Shown: positions 12,201 through 22,926 of the stretch, piece after piece | How the letters are laid out: every line of letters begins with the position of its first letter | How positions within the stretch are numbered: position 1 is the stretch's first letter | Assembly (NCBI GenBank): GCA_950022655.1 | Contig: OX465584.1 | Span: 59,646,841 to 59,710,840, forward strand | Source of the DNA: Alentia gelatinosa | Taxonomy: Eukaryota; Annelida; Polychaeta; Phyllodocida; Polynoidae | DNA: 64,000 bases | Direction: 5' to 3' | The notes under the pieces: generated by a model | Seen by the model: only the letters and a program-made list of their open reading frames with translations | Database searches by the model: none | Told to the model about the DNA's origin: nothing | Made by a program: the position numbers and the translations under genes

Positions 12201-12504
12201 GTCCATCTACGGCAGAACCATCCGGACCAACAACAATGTTGAGGGGTGGCACAATGCCCTCAACACACCAGCTACCCGGGGCAACCTACACCTGTACCGT
12301 CTGATCACACTCCTGCACAAGGAAGCCTGCCAGGTACAGCAGGCAATGTGCCTTGTGAGCGAGAATAAGTTGCGCTGGCACCAGCGAAAGAAAGTTAAAG
12401 ATATTGCTGGACAGTACCACAGGCTGTGGGAGCAGAATGACGAAAGAAGATTGACCACAGGACAACTGCTTCGATGCTGTGCGAGTGTAATGTATATTGT
12501 GTAA
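9286..12504 (+). pseudogene. decayed MULE transposase gene with PHD-like and FLYWCH-like domains
   Basis: Exon 1 (ATG 9286 to 9629) encodes a PHD-like cluster (CSYC, LLCDYSPSWQHRTC, CYTC) and an acidic tail. Small exons at 10100-10160 and 10364-10540 repeat the acidic motif (DFTMSDSLLNE, DFTFSDNNLP). A FLYWCH-like finger spans 10510-10930 (GYYFTCKRR, WTEWTCSKRNC, DHNHCP), but a TAA at 10864 and a frameshift break it. The MULE transposase core starts at 11323 (WYVDATFEVV holds the first catalytic Asp) and continues from 11836 to 12504 (HGCIFHWKQAV, NNNVEGWH with the Glu). The expected second Asp of the DFE motif is Asn (TNFERG), and TAG at 11911 cuts the core. An AATAAA lies at 12561. Mutator-like family membership is well supported. 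Stops, a frameshift and a lost catalytic residue mean it cannot encode an active transposase. It could be a dead autonomous element or a decayed domesticated gene; no terminal repeats were found. Confidence 0.8.
9656..9965. mobile_element. bipartite hairpin miniature element inside MULE intron 1
   Basis: The body at 9656-9829 has the ends TTTATCTCACCCCTGG and AAAGGGGTAAGATAAA. The adjoining hairpin at 9838-9965 has arms such as CAACAATACTCCACTCGTTT around CACTCGGCTTTGCCTCG. The same element in inverse orientation lies at 42790-43071. Confidence 0.7.
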
Positions 12505-12756
12505 AAAGGAATGTGATAAATTGAATGTGTTATATTTTTACTGTGCTATATATTGTTCAAAATAAAGATGAAATCTTCAACAAATGTAGAATCTGTTTTG
12601 TATTTGAGCAAGTATTAAAGACAATTTTCCAAACATTTGCATTGCAATTTTCATTGATAATATAGATAGTACAACAATAATGTAATTCAGTTATAATTTA
12701 TTCCATTTCTGCACTTTACTGTACATTTCTGTACATGGTCGATTCTCACGAAACCA

Positions 12757-13424
12757 GTGCATATGGCGTTAAGGGGGGTCAGTCGGTCTGTGGCTGGGTC
12801 GATTGATCGGTTATTGGGTCGATTGGTCATTGGGTCAATTGGTCGGCAGGTCACTCCTTCAGTTGGTCGGATTATTGATTGGTTGGTGGGTCAATTGATC
12901 AATCAATCAGTGGGTCGATCTGTCAGTGGTTCGGTCAGTCAATTGGTCGATCGGTTGGACGGTGAATCGGTCAGTGGGTCAATTGATCGGTGGGACAATC
13001 GGTCGGTTGGTCCATCTGTCAATGAATGATGAATCTGTTGGTTGGTCGGTCAGTGGATCGGTCGGTCGGTTGGTGGGTTGATCAGTCAATGGGTTGATCA
13101 GTTGCTGGGTCAATCAGTCGATTGAACAACCAGTCTATGGGAGGATCAGTCAGTCAGTCGATCGATCGGTCATTGGGAAGGTCAGTGGGTCAATCTGTCA
13201 TTGTGTCGATTGGTGGGTGAGTCAATCAGTCAGTGGGTTGATTGGTCAGTCGATCGATCGGTCATTGGGAAGGTCAATCGGTCGGTGGGTCGATCAGTTG
13301 GTGGGTAAATCAGTCAGTGGGTCAGTCGATCGGTGGGTTAATTGGTCAGTGGGATGATCGGCCAGTTGGTCAATCAGTCAATGAGTCGATAGATCGTTTG
13401 GTAGGTCAGTCGGTAACCCATTAA
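12757..13424. repeat. degenerate GGTCGRT/GGTCAGT tandem repeat
   Basis: About 670 bases of irregular short units such as GGTCGATC, GGTCAGTG and GGTCGGTT. A longer near-duplicate (CAGTCGATCGATCGGTCATT) occurs at about 13155 and 13247. Both long open frames across it read as low-complexity Ser/Gly/Val/Ile and are repeat artefacts. Confidence 0.85.
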
Positions 13425-13474
13425 GGTTCCTATGCGTACCTTGACACTGCATCACTCCTAGCTGGCAGAGATAA

Positions 13475-13632
13475 TATTAAGAGAAAACGTGGTTACTGAG
13501 CCCGTATGGATGACTTTCAAGGTCTATTGATGCGGTAAATATGTCTCGACGATGCAGGCGGAGGGACATGTTTATCAAATCAAAAGGCCGAGAATGGCGT
13601 CCCTACGGGCTCAGTCACTACGTTTTCTTACT
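13475..13632. repeat. long imperfect palindrome
   Basis: TAAGAGAAAACGTGGTTACTG with GAGCCCGTA at the left pairs with TACGGGCTCAGTCACTACG and TTTTCTTA at the right. The loop region contains CTCGACGATGCAGGCGGAG. It is of the same general build as the other hairpin elements but with its own arms. Confidence 0.6.
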
Positions 13633-13770
13633 ATTACATACCTAAATATATCATGAAAAACTCCATTTTATACACTTGTTTTATGTACCTGTTGACCCAA
13701 GGAATTCACTACAGGCACAATGCGTCCGAGCATCATTTATACTGCAGCCCTAGCAGCGGGTAGTATTTCT

Positions 13771-14304
13771 TATCTCACCCCTGGAATAAATGTCCATAGG
13801 CTTAACATGGGGAATTCGTTCTCCATGCCCCTACAAGTATTGCAGTCCGTTCTCCATCGTCTATAGCCTGAGTGTTGTCCATTCCTTTAGTGCAGAGGAG
13901 GTGTGAAGTGCAGCGCCCCCTATAGGGACCCAACTCATATATGCCATCGCGGCAGGGTTCAAGGCGCTACTTTCAAACCTGCAAGCAGAGGGGAAGGAGC
14001 TCTTGACAATGGACTGTGTGAGGCTTGTAAGCCATAGCCTATGAGAAATAAGGCTGTATTCCACAACACTAAACAGCCATAAAACGTGGAGCTCTATTGT
14101 GGTTTGGAGTACATTAGATATCACTCTATCAATATCTGAAAAGATTTTTGATAGAGCTCTAACAGTTTGTATGTAGTAGCTGTTACTAGTTAGCCTATTT
14201 TTGTATAGGAATCTACAATCAGCTGTCATTTGAGACCATGCCAAAACGATAGGGGGCGCTGCGCTTCACACCTCCTCTGCCTTTAGTGTGTACAGGGGTG
14301 AGAT
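13771..14304. mobile_element. body-type miniature element carrying a nested hAT-like element
   Basis: Outer ends TTATCTCACCCCTGG at 13771 and CAGGGGTGAGATAAA near 14304, with the motif CATAGGCTTAACATGGGG. The interior is occupied by a separate element at 13893-14279. An inverse relative of the outer element is at about 26990-27085 (GGAGAACGGACTGCAATA). Confidence 0.65.
13893..14279. mobile_element. hAT-like miniature element with exact target duplication
   Basis: Ends CAGAGGAGGTGTGAAG and CTTCACACCTCCTCTG are perfect inverted repeats, and inverted similarity continues inward (TGCAGCGCCCCCTAT/ATAGGGGGCGCTGCG). The flanks read CCTTTAGTG on both sides (13884-13892 and 14280-14288), so an 8- or 9-base duplication fits hAT. 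The interior encodes nothing recognisable. Confidence 0.8.
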
Positions 14305-14429
14305 AAATACAGAAAGCAACTAGTTTTGGTCAAAGAAGTAATTTGAATGCTATGTGATATTCACTCAGACGACTTTGACCAAAACTTGTTGGTTTCTTCT
14401 TTAATACACCTCCGGCCATAGGTATGTAA

Positions 14430-15090
14430 TATCATTGGCCAACGAAAACGGTGTAGATCTTTTTGGTGTTCTCCTAATAGCCTATTTCCACTGGCCCTCA
14501 CCGATATACAGTCAGGAACCCCCAATGGACCCCAATCAGCGGTCTTCCATCATAGGCCGGAAAAGACATTACAAGACAATACAGATAATACAATTGACAA
14601 GACAGGACAATACACTACACATATATATAGAAAAACGTCCAAAATTCTCCAATCACAACTTGGTATTCTGATCAGTTTTTACAATATCAAATAATATTCA
14701 TTTCAGACATTAGCATATACATTTATATAGGGCTCTTTTGATTTGTGTTGAATTATAACAGATTATCTAAGTTTCAGCATTCAACCAAAATTCTAGTCTA
14801 TCCTTAAAACTCCCATTATTCGGTAATCTTTGGATCTCTCCACCCAAGGCATCCCAGATCATTTTGCCCGAATATAGCGGGGAATGCAAGTATTTAAAAA
14901 AAATTTGCGTTTTTTTATTTTGAGCTTTAGGTTATTAGTGCTTCTGAGTTCTCGATATTCTATAAAATATGTATTATCTTCTCTTTTTGACCACCATCTT
15001 ATTAGTGACAATAGCTGTACCTTTCTTCTATACGCTTACTGTCTTAATTTACAACTGCTATGTAAATCATTAGTACTTATATAGAACGTC
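14430..15090 (-). mobile_element. 5'-truncated LINE tail
   Basis: On the minus strand, 14770-15085 reads as the C-terminal part of a LINE reverse-transcriptase protein with interruptions (LIRWWSKREDNTYF, ELRSTNNLKLKIKKRKF). It matches the order of motifs in the better preserved LINE at 18250 (LVKWWSDDEQHVY, RSTRSEEKIKIKV). The 3' untranslated part (14500-14700) shares AATACAATTGACAAGACA-type sequence with the other copies. Confidence 0.65.
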
Positions 15091-15091
15091 C

Positions 15092-15242
15092 TAACCATGC
15101 TGGTCCAGCTACAAAACGAGATGATAAATTACGGTTCGTACGGAACAAGGCATATACGCCGAGTTCCGTACGAACCATAAATTATCATCGAGTTTTGTCG
15201 CTTGTACAAGCATGGAAGGTCGTTCTTTATTTACCATATACC
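15092..15242. repeat. hairpin element, ACGTCC/GGACGT type
   Basis: GATGATAAATTACGGTTCGT and ACGAACCATAAATTATCATC are inverted around TACGGAACAAGGCATATACGCCGAGTTCCGTA. An independent, diverged copy is at 27540-27665. Confidence 0.6.
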
Positions 15243-15560
15243 CGAAATTAAGAAACAATCATTAATTTCAATTGGCATAACAACTATTATTTTGTAAAAA
15301 AAAAACCGTTTACGGAAGTGTTCCGTATTTTTCCGTACGGAACACTGTTCCGTACAGTATTTTTACGTAATTATGGCGAAACGGTGCGTATTTGCAGTAT
15401 ATACGGCATGGGTATATAGTAATTAATTAGATCATCATACCTAGAGTTGACTACGCAATATCCTCGCATTCGCTTGCATATTACTATACATTAACTCTTT
15501 GGAGAATACTGCCTCTAGTATCCGAAACCAATTAACATTATATGTATACCTGTGGCTGTA
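15243..15560. repeat. repeat with ATACGGCATGGGTATA motif and AATATCCTCGC palindrome
   Basis: The sequence CGAAACGGTGCGTATTTGCA with ATACGGCATGGGTATATA is the inverse of 27375-27420. The following palindrome (about 15435-15545) belongs with 4120-4335 and 46030-46150. Confidence 0.45.
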
Positions 15561-15582
15561 TCTTCAGTCCCGCTTCTACATT

Positions 15583-15842
15583 TATCCTACCCCTCATATA
15601 AATCTCCATAGACTTAACATGGTGGGCCTGTATGCCACGTTTATGGCATAAAATATTTATATGCCACTGGTGACATATGAAGTTATGAAACATCTGACAG
15701 GGTAGGATAAAATCTAAACGTCACTCAATTTCATATGATTGTTTACATGGCATTCATTGTCTTTGGCTACAGATATCACTCAGCTCCGCTTCGTGATACT
15801 CATGCCATATTAACAATCATATGAAATTTCGTGATGTTTCAT
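15583..15842. mobile_element. bipartite hairpin miniature element, copy 3
   Basis: The body has ends TTATCCTACCCCTCATATA and GACAGGGTAGGATAAAA. The adjoining hairpin (15718-15842) has arms CAATTTCATATGATTGTTTA and the reverse complement, with a loop near CACTCAGCTCCGCTTCGTG, a diverged version of the family loop. Confidence 0.6.
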
Positions 15843-15899
15843 GATAATATGCTTGGAGAGTGACCACGGTGGTAGTGCTAGGAGAGTGACTACAATACG

Positions 15900-16612
15900 G
15901 ATAAGATGCGTTACGCAATGAAGCCTTTGAAGGAACTGCGGGGTTCCTTGGTGCTTTCCGGCTTTTGTACTATTTCCAGGCGCACCATTCAACCTCAGGA
16001 AGGACTGTTTTTTGTCATCACCGCTTACATTCAGTTGCATCATAACTGTTGTCATTGTACCAGGATTTCTACGACTTGTTACTCTGCTTAGTGATGTACG
16101 TAACAATTGATGGTCCTATTTTATCCCTGGCTCTTGTTATGGTGCAAAGCAGCATCAACAAACTCTCACCTTCAATAGGGAGCCAAAGTGAACCCGTTGA
16201 AACCACAGATACCCACCTACAAATCACCATTTCCGGTGGCCAGTAAGAACGTGGCCTAGTGCTAAAGCTATGGGGGTTTGAGGCTAGACTTATGTTTTTG
16301 GTCTCGTTTGTTACTTTTGACGTGAAATTTATAACTATCGTCTCTGAATAACTTTGTTTCAAAACTACGATGACAGTTGTTAAGTTTATTAAAAATTTGG
16401 ATCTAAAAGATTGGAGAATGACACATATAATCTGGAACCTACATAGTCAAAGTACTGAGCGCCTATACCCGGAAATAGTATTTTGTGACCGGCTATCTCT
16501 GGTTGCAGTGGGTTCACTTTGGCTCCCTATAGGGCTAATTCCACCATTACGATGTTTTTCGTCTCACAATGTTGGGCTGTGGCTTGTAGCACCTTGCTGC
16601 ATCTTGATGAAC
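15900..16612. other. intergenic stretch without recognisable gene
   Basis: Short open frames exist on both strands but none has a family motif. CCAAAGTGAACCCGTTGAAA (near 16185) and GTGGGTTCACTTTGGCTCCC (near 16508) are inverted relatives, so the block may be a foldback repeat of about 340 bases. Confidence 0.3.
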
Positions 16613-16887
16613 CTTGGGCCCATTTAATAATCTAGGATCGTACATGCAAATCCTTTTCTGTATGCCATAGAGACCCAGGGACGATGTGAGTCAACTTTAT
16701 CCAACACTTATGGATGACTAAGACTGTCTCAGCAAACTGACTTAAAAATTATCTATTTTTTTAAACCAGCTTTGCTCTTCATTATTAGGCTAATCGTCAA
16801 TTTGGATGCATTTTACAGGTGAATAATCCAACAATAAACAATCGAGTATCTACATTTGGCTACATGTGTGTTATTACACTTATAATG

Positions 16888-16958
<71 letters not shown>

Positions 16959-17210
16959 AACATTTTGGTGGTAAGCCTCATCATTCCATTGCCTCCCTTT
17001 CCTATGTTGTAACTTTAGGTAATTTCTAGACTTCTGTTTTCTGCCCTCTATAACATGCTCAAATCCTTAATATGTATTCTATACAGATGTCAAGTATAAC
17101 CCAAACCTGCGAGGTTTGATATTTCCTCCCTATCTATCAAAACTTAAGGATTATTAAACGATAACCCTTGTACGAGTTACAGAAAGGGGCCTTCATATAC
17201 GATCCTGGGG
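16613..17210. mobile_element. hAT-like miniature element, CAGGGGC type, copy 2 (split)
   Basis: The left end GGGCCCATTTAATAATCTAG with GATCGTACATG is at 16613, and the right end (TACAGAAAGGGGCC...ACGATCCTGGGGC) is at 17178-17208. Compared with the intact copy at 17205, the interior is interrupted from about 16755 to 17150 by unrelated AT-rich DNA, including (TA)n at 16890-16955. Confidence 0.5.
16890..16955. repeat. (TA)n microsatellite
   Basis: Uninterrupted TA dinucleotides. Longer tracts of the same kind are at 22840-22924 and 27162-27241. Confidence 0.95.
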
Positions 17211-17428
17211 CCCGTTTCACAATCCAGGATCGTACATGTAGACCCTTTTCTGTACGCCATAGAGACCCAGGGACAATGCGGGTAAATTTCATTCAACACT
17301 TATGGATGACCTTCTGGAGGGCCAATATTATCTTAGCCAACAGATTTAAATATTATTAGACGATAACCCTTGTACGAGGTACAGAAAATGTTCTTCATGT
17401 ACGATCCTAGAATATGAAACAGCCCCTA
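17205..17428. mobile_element. hAT-like miniature element, CAGGGGC type, copy 3
   Basis: Inverted ends GGGGCCCGTTTCACAATCCA and ATATGAAACAGCCCCT, with inner blocks GATCGTACATGTAGACCC and TTCATGTACGATCCTAG. It abuts the right end of the previous copy, sharing GGGGC at the junction. Confidence 0.65.
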
Positions 17429-18249
17429 GCTAGATTGTTCAACTGGCCCCTAGTAGGGGAGAATCTTGTAAGATCTAGTCATGCACTTATCCCTATGTGT
17501 GTAGCCCCTATTATCGCTCAGAGGGGGCTATTCCATTGCCGCGATTCAATCAGATGTTAGCACAATATTCATCCCGACCTAGTGAGTCATCAAAATCGGC
17601 CATGATCTGGATATATTGCACGTCCTGGGGGAATCACCTCTTTATTATGTAGATCCGATCATTTCCATCCGTTTAAAAACTTTCTATTATAGACCTTGGT
17701 TTTATGTTGGTAAAACTGAGTTTGACGTATACTTTTTGCAACTTTAGTGAATATAAACTTAAACTCCTCATATTCAGGAAATTGTGATGTTTGCTCACCA
17801 TAGAGGTTATTATCCTACCCCTAATATAAAATCCCATAGGCTTAACATTGGGTTTCTGTATGCCACGCTGACTGGCATACAGTTTTATATACCACTAGTG
17901 GTATACAGCATTGTTATCACGTAATACTCCAAAATCGAGGAGATAGGGTAGGATAAAATCAAAACCTGATTCGTTTTAATCTTGGCCACCACATGCCACT
18001 CCTGGAGTTTTGGCTCCGGACTTTTTTTTAATTTTTTTTTTTTATTCAATGAAAAGATTTACGACATACAAAGTTCACCAACCAGGGGTGCTCTTCCACT
18101 TTGCGGTCACACTTAAGACCGTGGCACATGACAGGACAGTAACAGATACAACATACACAGACAATAACATATATGTACAACATAGAAGAGAAGTTGTCTC
18201 GTATATCTTGTTCTAATGAACTTTCAGTTAATCATCTTATGATTCATTA

Positions 18250-19302
18250 TTACGGTTCTGCTTCTTTGTCTATTAAAGTCATTATAACTTCCTTCACATT
18301 CGATTTAAAGGCATCTCCGGTTGCATAGGCTTGGATTTTTGGAGTTAGTCTATCCCAGTATTTTACTCCTTGGTATAGTGGAGATTTTCTAAAACGTTCA
18401 GTCCTGGGCTTTTGCACTTTTATCTTGATTTTCTCTTCACTTCGGGTGCTTCTTACTCTTTGGTTGTAGACATGTTGTTCATCATCAGACCACCATTTGA
18501 CCAGGTTCAGCAGGTGACTTGTACGTCGTATAAACAGGGGTCGGATTTTACATAAACAGTGAAGGTCATCATTACTAATATCCCTGGCACTAGTTATACC
18601 TACAGCAGTGCGTAGCGCTTTATTTACTAAAACCTGTAGTTTCTGCCTTTTTTCTTGTGTCATTAATGTAAAAACATGATCTGAATACTCTACTATTGGT
18701 ATCAACATATGTTTAACCAACTTCAAGCTCGCATCTTGATTCAATAGGTATCTTATTTTTCGGAATTTAAAAAGTTTATGACTAAAATCTTTTACCATCT
18801 TCTTATAATGTTCATTCAGTGTAAGACCATTGTCTAATACGAGACCAAGGTATCTATATCTCTTTACTGATTTTATTTCATTATCTCCTATATGAGCATT
18901 AATATTTTTATCTATACCTCTAGCATTACCTATCCACATAATTTTAGTTTTGTCGTAGTTAAGATGAATTTTATTACGTTTGGTCCAATAATAAACTGAT
19001 TCTAGACTACTCTTTTGTAATAAAGACGTATGTTCTTGTGATTCTCCTATAGTTATTAGGGCTATATCATCTGCATATAAGATTGGAATGGAGCTGTGAA
19101 AAATACTAGTAATATCGTTTATAAACATTAAAAACAAAAGCGGACCCAAGACGGATCCTTGTGGGACTCCACAAATAGTTCGCATGTAATCCGATTTTTC
19201 TTCATTGATCTTAAGATTTACTTCTCTGTCGTGCAGGTCGTCTTTTATTAATTTCTGGGTTGATAAATCAAATTTAAATTTATGTAATTTTTCTAACAGC
19301 AA
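18250..19302 (-). pseudogene. LINE-1 ORF2, second half of reverse transcriptase and C-terminal domain
   Basis: The 350-residue frame continues the protein of 19310-21109. It shows GVPQGSVLGPLLFLMFINDI near residues 45-64, the catalytic box LYADDIALI near 75-83, the thumb-region motif KTKIMWIGNA, RYRYLGLVLDNGLTL, and a C-terminal domain ending in SPLYQGVKYWDRL. All catalytic Asp residues of the reverse transcriptase palm in this part are present. Its first codon is not ATG; it depends on the upstream frame and is separated from it by the short deletion near 19305. The C-terminal motifs serve as the reference for the fragments at 14430, 30722 and 33990. Confidence 0.85.
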
Positions 19303-19309
19303 TTTATGA

Positions 19310-21109
19310 TTAACTGAACGCTTTTCGAAAATCCAGGAAAGCTATTGCAATAATTTTTCTATTGTCTAGCGCTGATGTTATTATGGTTATTAAGGTGAAG
19401 ATCGCCTGTGCAGTAGACCGATGAGGTAAAAATCCAAATTGTAAGTCTGATATTGAATCATTATATGTTAAGGTATTTAAAAGTTTCTTATGAATAATCT
19501 TCTCATATACTTTGGACATTAGCGATAACACTGTAATTGGTCTCCAATTTGTAAACAAAGATGCGTCCCCTTCTTTAGGAATTGGCGTAATTGTTCCTTG
19601 TTTTAAAATTTTTGGAAATCTGCAGTCTAAAAAGCAAGTGTCCACAAGGTCGACCACAATATCTGGATTTAACAATAAAATTTTCTTTAATAATTGCCCA
19701 TTAATTTTTTCCATTCCAGTACTCTTGTTGTTATCCATTTTCTTTATAAACCCTATTACATCTTCTCTATTTGTACTACTCATAGTTTGGTCCAACTCAT
19801 CCATTCGATGCAGTTCTTCGGTTTCCTCTTCCGACTCTTCAGGCGCCTCATCCTCATCTCCAGTAATACCAATATTTATAAAATAGTCATTCATATTATT
19901 ACATATAGTTTTAAGGTCTTCTTTTTGTTTTATCGGAAAAGTTGTTTCATTATATTCATTATTCTTCCAAAATTTATTAATCTCACGCCAGAATTTTTTC
20001 GGGTTGTTCTTATGCATCTCCAGGTTCTGATGAACTCTTTTTGCTTTGGTTTTTCGTAAACCTTTACTGATTTCTCGTCCTAATCTTCTGGCCGTTTTCA
20101 ACTTTTTTCTTCTATCTTCAGTGATTTCACATTTGTCTAATTCTAACATAATAGTTTTCCTTAGCTTAATTTTTGTCTTTAACAAATTACTAACCTCCTC
20201 CCCTTCCATAATGTTCACTTGTTTTTTAATAACAGGAGCTATTTTATCTATTGTCTTTTCAATGTATTCCAAATATGTTTCACATGTAATAGGGTCCACT
20301 TGATTGTGTATAACATCATTATTAAAATTCTGATCTAGGAAATCATTACTTATCTTATTTGTATTACGAAACAGTATGGTCTTACGTATAATTTTTACTT
20401 TCAGCTTTTTCCTTATTGCATAAATGATGATGTGGTCCGAGACATAATAATTTACATTTCCACTTTCTAGTACATATTTGCTACTTGTATAGATATGGTC
20501 TATGGTGCTGCTCCCACCCCTGAACAAGAAAGTCGGATTTGTTTTAAGTAAACTCAGGTCGTTTTGGAGTAAGAATTCTCTCATGATTTTGTTTTTTGAA
20601 CAACCTGAGGTGGTACTGTTAACATTTAAATCTCCTAATATCCATGTTTCATGAAATTTAAAACGTTCATCATTCTTTATCATTTCCAAATATTCATAAC
20701 ATTCCTTTACATGTTTACCCGGTGGTCTATAAACCGCTATTACAAGTAATTTCTTATGATTTGGTGGTTCAATCGTACATACCAAGGCTTCTATCTCTAT
20801 TGACGAAATCGACAAATCCGCATATTCTATAACGTATGGTATATACTTAGTACTAAGATATAAAGCAACCCCCCCCCCCTTTTTCTTTTCTTCATAATGT
20901 CTGTCATTTCTAAGAATCTTCATATTTGGTAAACTTAACATATCAGATGTATATCTCTCAGTAAACCATGTCTCAGTTACAGATACTAGGTCAACATTTT
21001 TAAAAAGCAACTTAAAATCTTCTATACGGTTGTATATACTACGTATATTTATAGTTAACATTTTCATCCCCTTACATTCATTCAACTTCTCAGGTGTTAT
21101 GTAAACCAT
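19310..21109 (-). pseudogene. LINE-1 ORF2, endonuclease plus first half of reverse transcriptase
   Basis: This 599-residue open frame starts with an APE-type endonuclease: NIRS near residue 21, TETW at 45-48, GDLNVN at 159-164, STIDHIY near 201 and YYVSDHIIIY near 222. A linker rich in Lys and Glu follows (about 300-440). The reverse transcriptase begins with NNKSTGMEKINGQLLKK, WRPITVLS and LQFGFLPHRSTAQAIF, and stops after LDFRKAF. The frame ends at 19310 because about five bases are missing where the family reads DxVNH, and the rest of the protein continues in another frame at 19302. The endonuclease nicks target DNA and the reverse transcriptase copies the element RNA at the nick. With this break the copy should not make a full protein. 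Confidence 0.85.
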
Positions 21110-21784
21110 TAAAAATACTGTTAATCCTTAGATTCTCTAACCGCCAGATTTTCTTATTATCATACCCCATATTCGTATAATCAATCATTATTCTTTTCTG
21201 TGTTAAACTTGAATTTATAACAAATAATAAACGATTAACATAGACTGAGACATAGACCAAGACAGTGAAATACAAAAACTTGTGCAGACACCAATGGTCA
21301 TATACCATATATATGACCATTAGAGCCGATACAGGATCATTAGATCTCATACCAGCATAGTTACGAGTGAACACAAAAAATAAATATATATACATATCAC
21401 CACCGAGTAGGAAACATCTGTTTGTAGAAGATGGTGATGACGTCAGCGCAGTACAACTTAAAGAAAACACAAGAATTAATACAAAAACAAAACATAAATT
21501 TATCATAACGTGCGATGTACAAAATGGTAACAGGTAAGAATTTCCAGGAAAGAAAATTAGTTGATAAATAATCATGAAGTCACTTTGCCAAACTCCAGTC
21601 GTGGAATACGGTGGACAAGATTAAACCTCATCCAGTTTTACGATAGTCTCAAAACGTTGAGTATTGATATTTTGTTCATTTGTGTATGTCGTTAAAACTA
21701 CAGAAGAGTTTTTACACACATGTAAATCATAGCCTGAGGATAGTTATGCGCATAAAGGATCCTAGAGAATAAATCAACTGTTTT

Positions 21785-22110
21785 GTTGTGCTTTATCATA
21801 CCCCTAATAAAAAACCGCCATAGACTTAACATAGGGAAATTTTATGTGGCAGGCTGTGACATAAAGTGCTTTTTATGCCACTAGAGTAATAACTATATTG
21901 ACCAATCAGAGAGCAGGATGTCAGCTACTATGAAAAAAGTTCTGTTGGTCGTTGATAGACTCGAGATAGACTTGTCAATGTCTATACCACTCTGGTCAGG
22001 TCTGCTCCTCACTACACTCGGCTACGCCTCGTGTAGTAATACACGACCTTCCCATCGTGGCATAAACATTGTCAAGTCTAACTCTCGTTCGGTTTCTACT
22101 AAATCTTATA
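21785..22110. mobile_element. bipartite hairpin miniature element, copy 4
   Basis: The body begins TTTATCATACCCCTAATAAA with CATAGACTTAACATAGGG. The hairpin at about 21940-22110 has the loop CACTCGGCTACGCCTCGTG and arms CTTGTCAATGTCTATACCAC. Its arms match those of the copy at 44485-44640 in inverse orientation. Confidence 0.65.
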
Positions 22111-22194
22111 TAGGAATGAAAACTAGGGTGGGGTTGTTTCAGAAAGTGTGACATATAATATTTTTGGAGTGGTTCAAAATTTCTGACGAAGTGT

Positions 22195-22240
22195 TACCGT
22201 GGGTGGGGGTGGGGGTAGGGGTGGGGGTGTCGGTGGGGTC
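22195..22240 (+). repeat. G-rich GGTGGGGGT tract
   Basis: Several GTGGGGGT units in tandem on the plus strand, able in principle to form a G-quadruplex. No link to a gene is visible. Confidence 0.5.
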
Positions 22241-22284
22241 CCAAAAATGCGCGAAAAGTGTGACATCATTTATAGACAGCCCCC

Positions 22285-22695
22285 CTTAAGACCAATACAC
22301 ACTTAGCGACTTTTTGCCCTTTTAGGGCAAAAGTCGGCGACAAACGGTGCTTGCGATATTGTACTGGTACAATATCGCCATGTGTGGACTGCTTGCGATC
22401 TTTTCCCCGGCGATATGGTACCACCCCCTTTTTCCCCCCGCTGAGGGGCAAAAAGTCGCCGAACTTTTCCCGAGCAAAAGGGCAAAAGTCGCATGCGACT
22501 TTGGGATCAAACATGTTTGATATTTTGCCTGCGATCTGGGGACGTATTTTCCAGCCCTCCTACTGGGCAGGCTGTGTACCCTTATTTCGACCATAGGTGT
22601 TAGTTGCTGGGCAACCTGTCACACTTAAAAGTTAGCTGTGCCTTGCGACTTTTGGCCCTTGAGATATTCTGCCCCTTTGTCAACCAATAGGAATC
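22285..22695. mobile_element. foldback miniature element with GCGACTTTTTGCC blocks
   Basis: CACACTTAGCGACTTTTTGC at the left pairs with later inverse and direct blocks (GGCAAAAAGTCGCC at about 22446; GGCAAAAGTCGCATGCGACT at about 22482; TTGCGACTTTTGGCCC near 22645). The central GATATTGTACTGGTACAATATC is a perfect small palindrome. Copies are known only from this place in the window. Confidence 0.5.
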
Positions 22696-22834
22696 CTGCA
22701 TTACTTCAGGAAAAAATTGAAATGACATTATTTCACACCCATTCTGCTCCAATATGATGTTAAAAATGCTTCTTTTTACAGGTTTTATATTTCAGCTTTT
22801 TTCCTCAGTCCCAACGTCCATCCCTGGCATACTC

Positions 22835-22839
<5 letters not shown>

Positions 22840-22924
<85 letters not shown>
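22840..22924. repeat. (TA)n microsatellite
   Basis: About 85 bases of TA. The Ile-Tyr open frame across it on the minus strand is an artefact. Confidence 0.95.

Positions 22925-22926
<2 letters not shown>

Larger units (their letters stand above)
18017..21575 (-). mobile_element. LINE-1: non-LTR retrotransposon, near-complete ORF2 region
   Basis: The element is read on the minus strand. The poly-A end appears as a T-rich run at 18020-18044. The 3' untranslated part is 18045-18249, the coding part 18250-21109, and a 5' region without recognised ORF1 reaches 21575. It is inserted in an older hairpin element. The order endonuclease, reverse transcriptase, C-terminal domain, and the LGPLLFLMFINDI block, place it in the CR1/Jockey-like group. 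Confidence 0.85.
17812..21650. mobile_element. bipartite hairpin element split by LINE-1
   Basis: 17812-18016 matches the first two thirds of the element at 3817-4112 up to TTTTGGCTCCGGACTT. 21577-21650 matches its last part from ATGAAGTCACTTTGCC to TTTTACGAT. The missing piece is the loop CACTCGGCTTCGCCTC. A LINE occupies the gap, so it went in at the hairpin loop with a loss of about 15 bases. Confidence 0.8.

Noticed and set aside
12757..13424. Coding frames with Ser/Gly/Val/Asp repeats
   Set aside because: Low-complexity GGTC-type tandem DNA, open by composition.
14884..15084. Plus-strand hydrophobic 66-codon frame
   Set aside because: Antisense of a LINE C-terminal fragment.
21090..21575. 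161-codon hydrophobic frame upstream of LINE-1 ORF2
   Set aside because: AT-rich 5' region giving Phe/Leu/Ile-rich translation; no ORF1 motif was found, so I do not call it a gene.
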